Positions 6,401-6,764 of a DNA stretch of 6,764 bases are shown piece after piece (within the stretch, counting starts at the first letter, position 1; the number at the start of each line of letters is the position of its first letter). Below the pieces are notes generated by a model, which saw only the letters and a program-made list of their open reading frames with translations, made no database searches and had not been told where the DNA came from. Location of the stretch: contig JACMJD010000359.1 of the NCBI GenBank assembly GCA_014380825.1, positions 1 through 6,764 of the forward strand, in the 5' to 3' direction. This DNA is from Phycisphaerae bacterium (GTDB taxonomy: Bacteria; Planctomycetota; Phycisphaerae; Tepidisphaerales; Tepidisphaeraceae). Made by a program: the position numbers and the translations under genes.

Positions 6401-6764
6401 GATCGTCTTCAATTACGTCGACCTGAACGTCGGCGCCAACCGCTACACCGATGGCGGCAGCGCTTCCGTGGGCATTAAGTCTTCAGGCTTGCAGGGCTCG
6501 AACGGGAACAACAGTCGCCTGTTGCTGTCGCTTTTCAATTCGACCAACACCTGGCTCGGCGACGGCAAGGCGGTGCGCATCGGGCTGGGTGTGATCCCGA
6601 CGACCGCGACGGTCACCGGGAAGGTGTTCGAAGATCGCAACGGCGACGGCACGCAGCTCGCCGGCGAGAACGGAATCTTCGACGTGACCGTCTTCGCCGA
6701 CGCGAACAACAACGGCGCGCTGGACGGCGGCGAAAGCAGCGCCGACAGCGACATCATCGGCAGC
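3441..6764 (+). CDS. M36 (fungalysin-type) zinc metalloprotease, multidomain, LEPR-XLL signal (3' partial)
   Basis: An uninterrupted frame of 1108 codons from the ATG at 3441, running off the window. Residues 26-34 (LERRQMLSA) are the planctomycete LEPR-XLL export signal. Residues ~75-150 look like a fungalysin/thermolysin propeptide and ~205-260 like a PepSY-type segment, so an autoinhibited zymogen is expected. The catalytic domain spans ~300-700. It has the M36 signatures Y-Y-W-N-N-I-I-H-D-I (from 410) and N-N-A-N-F (458-462), the zinc site H496-E-Y-G-H500 and G-E526-G-W-S-D. The 30-residue step from H496 to E526 is typical of the family. H-H-T-G-E-L-W (592-598) is also conserved. Beyond it lie an Ig-like domain (~714-828), a nidogen-like beta domain (~837-1050) and an SdrD-B-like domain from ~1057, cut by the window edge. 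The enzyme should be an active secreted endopeptidase; substrates are unknown. Classical fungalysins stop after the catalytic domain, so the C-terminal half is an extension, probably for surface display or binding. Confidence 0.93.
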   Translation, partial: MSKSIAGRDFNRNNKHRSNRWQIEPLERRQMLSAASDAALKASPLQNNLAAQFVPESTFLYRSGTYLTKPAAGQPLDIALNYFRANANAFNITAGDIGTPIVTDQYTDSDTGLTHIYLRQQVNGLEIANANANFNVRSDGRILSIGSTFVSGIAELSNQPIAPQLDASVALLRAGQNLSLRTTRQSQIIKPAIGTAQVTTLRNSDLSQDDIAGRLRYVVSPNDGVNLAWNFVLRAPGDQHWYDTSVNAADGSLMFTADWTSDGTSLDTPAKSTPTRGATSSTKPQAIGGTSGSLAAAGPEAAGYNASYNVYAWPKRNPDSGPRTIEANPWDPIASQFGWQDTNGNPTAESNVTAGNNVAAQEDADDNDTGGIQPSGGALGAGAGPYTFDYPLNLSSPPASNQSAAIVNLYYWNNIIHDIMFRYGFNEVGGNFQQMNYGGTGLGNDRVRADAQDGSGTNNANFSTPPDGQSGRMQMYIWNFASPSRDSSFDSEIIVHEYGHGVSNRLTGGPANSSALSTVQSAGMGEGWSDWWSLMLLQNDGSATALNGAHPTANYSIGEDPNGPSIRRYPYSFDKTINPTTFGLYNSSTGVHHTGELWATALWDLAVTLERKWGFNPNLKSGYVTSNGNGNILAMKLVMDALKIQPANPSFLQARDAILQADVTLTGGANQRDIWQSFARRGLGTSATTASTNSTTINEAFDVPATVSAPLVAHATPLSPLRLTANVSSMVFRFSETMEPTSFNQVTDVLSFTGPGAVDLKPSITTVAWSNSNKTLTINFAQQTAEGTYTMTIGPNIQSPSPGGQQMDQNLNNVPGEATDNFTATFVLDPTPGPDAFTYEASATTFQNINLASSGGTTILDNQDDTNASIPLGGNTFSFYGTTYSGSNQLFVNDNGLITFGSGSDAFANNNMTFSLAQPAIAALWDDWATDRDGSDKVLYSLDAPNNKLIIEWSAVVSRGDQSGGFGSSNATFQAILSLNTGSAPGEIVFNYVDLNVGANRYTDGGSASVGIKSSGLQGSNGNNSRLLLSLFNSTNTWLGDGKAVRIGLGVIPTTATVTGKVFEDRNGDGTQLAGENGIFDVTVFADANNNGALDGGESSADSDIIGS
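3516..3542 (+). other. LEPR-XLL planctomycete extracellular signal (LERRQMLSA)
   Basis: Codons for residues 26-34 of the protease. The preceding 25 residues are basic and polar (Lys, Arg, Asn, His) with no hydrophobic core, so this is not an ordinary Sec signal peptide. The motif is known from large predicted extracellular proteins of planctomycetes; how it is read is, to my knowledge, not established. The first gene appears to carry the same kind of motif at the window's edge (R-M-L-C). Confidence 0.85.
4926..5018 (+). other. M36 catalytic zinc site
   Basis: H496-E497-x-x-H500 is encoded at 4926-4940 and the third ligand, Glu526 of G-E-G-W-S-D, at 5016-5018. In fungalysins the two His and the distant Glu bind zinc and Glu497 is the general base. 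All four residues are present, so the enzyme is expected to be active. Confidence 0.92.
6609..6764 (+). other. SdrD-B-like domain, cut by the window edge
   Basis: Residues ~1057-1108 of the protease read T-G-K-V-F-E-D-R-N-G-D-G, then D-A-N-N-N-G-A-L-D-G-G-E. This G-x-V-F-x-D-x-N-x-D-G opening with a second acidic Asn/Gly loop is typical of SdrD-B/Cna-B-like beta-sandwich domains that stiffen surface proteins with calcium. Further copies, or a dockerin-like end as in the first gene, may follow outside the window. Confidence 0.75.

Noticed and set aside
1..6764. CRISPR array, tRNA, rRNA, insertion sequence or phage genes
   Set aside because: No spaced direct repeats, cloverleaf, transposase motif or terminal inverted repeats were seen. 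Nearly all the sequence is explained by three coding regions of similar base composition.

Overview
The window reads as chromosomal DNA from a GC-rich, soil- or water-type planctomycete, most likely of the Phycisphaerae/Tepidisphaera kind. This is inferred from sequence signatures, not from a search. The third gene starts with an LERRQMLSA-type motif, the 'planctomycete extracellular' or LEPR-XLL signal. The second protein ends in a PEP-CTERM sorting tail. The first ends in the beta-rich module plus paired dockerin-like EF-hand loops that recur in planctomycete surface proteins. All three genes lie on the + strand and all appear to encode exported proteins. No intracellular enzyme, RNA gene, mobile element or CRISPR array was found.

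Layout. (1) Positions 1-2165 hold the 3' part of a large secreted protein. It has a metzincin-like domain with a degraded zinc motif, then glycine/aspartate-rich RTX-like repeats, a planctomycete C-terminal module and a dockerin-like pair. The window seems to open inside its LEPR-XLL-type signal, so the true start lies upstream. (2) Positions 2166-2435 are intergenic, with a perfect 13-bp terminator hairpin and a smaller A-loop stem-loop. (3) Positions 2436-3233 hold a complete 265-residue PEP-CTERM protein with a Sec signal peptide. (4) Positions 3234-3440 are intergenic, with a perfect 15-bp hairpin and a T-rich tail. (5) Positions 3441-6764 hold the first 1108 codons of a multidomain M36 (fungalysin-type) zinc metalloprotease that runs off the window. 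It has a propeptide, an intact active site, an Ig-like domain, a nidogen-like domain and the start of an SdrD-B-like domain.

Working together. The terminators after genes 1 and 2 and the gaps of 270 and 207 bases suggest three separate transcription units rather than one operon. What links the genes is destination: each product is built for the envelope or the outside, by at least two different sorting routes (LEPR-XLL and PEP-CTERM). A plausible reading is a cluster of surface or secreted proteins, one an active endopeptidase and one a possible protease-fold pseudoenzyme. No functional coupling is shown by the sequence. The most useful leads are the degraded zinc site in gene 1 and the LEPR-XLL proteins without an ordinary hydrophobic signal peptide.
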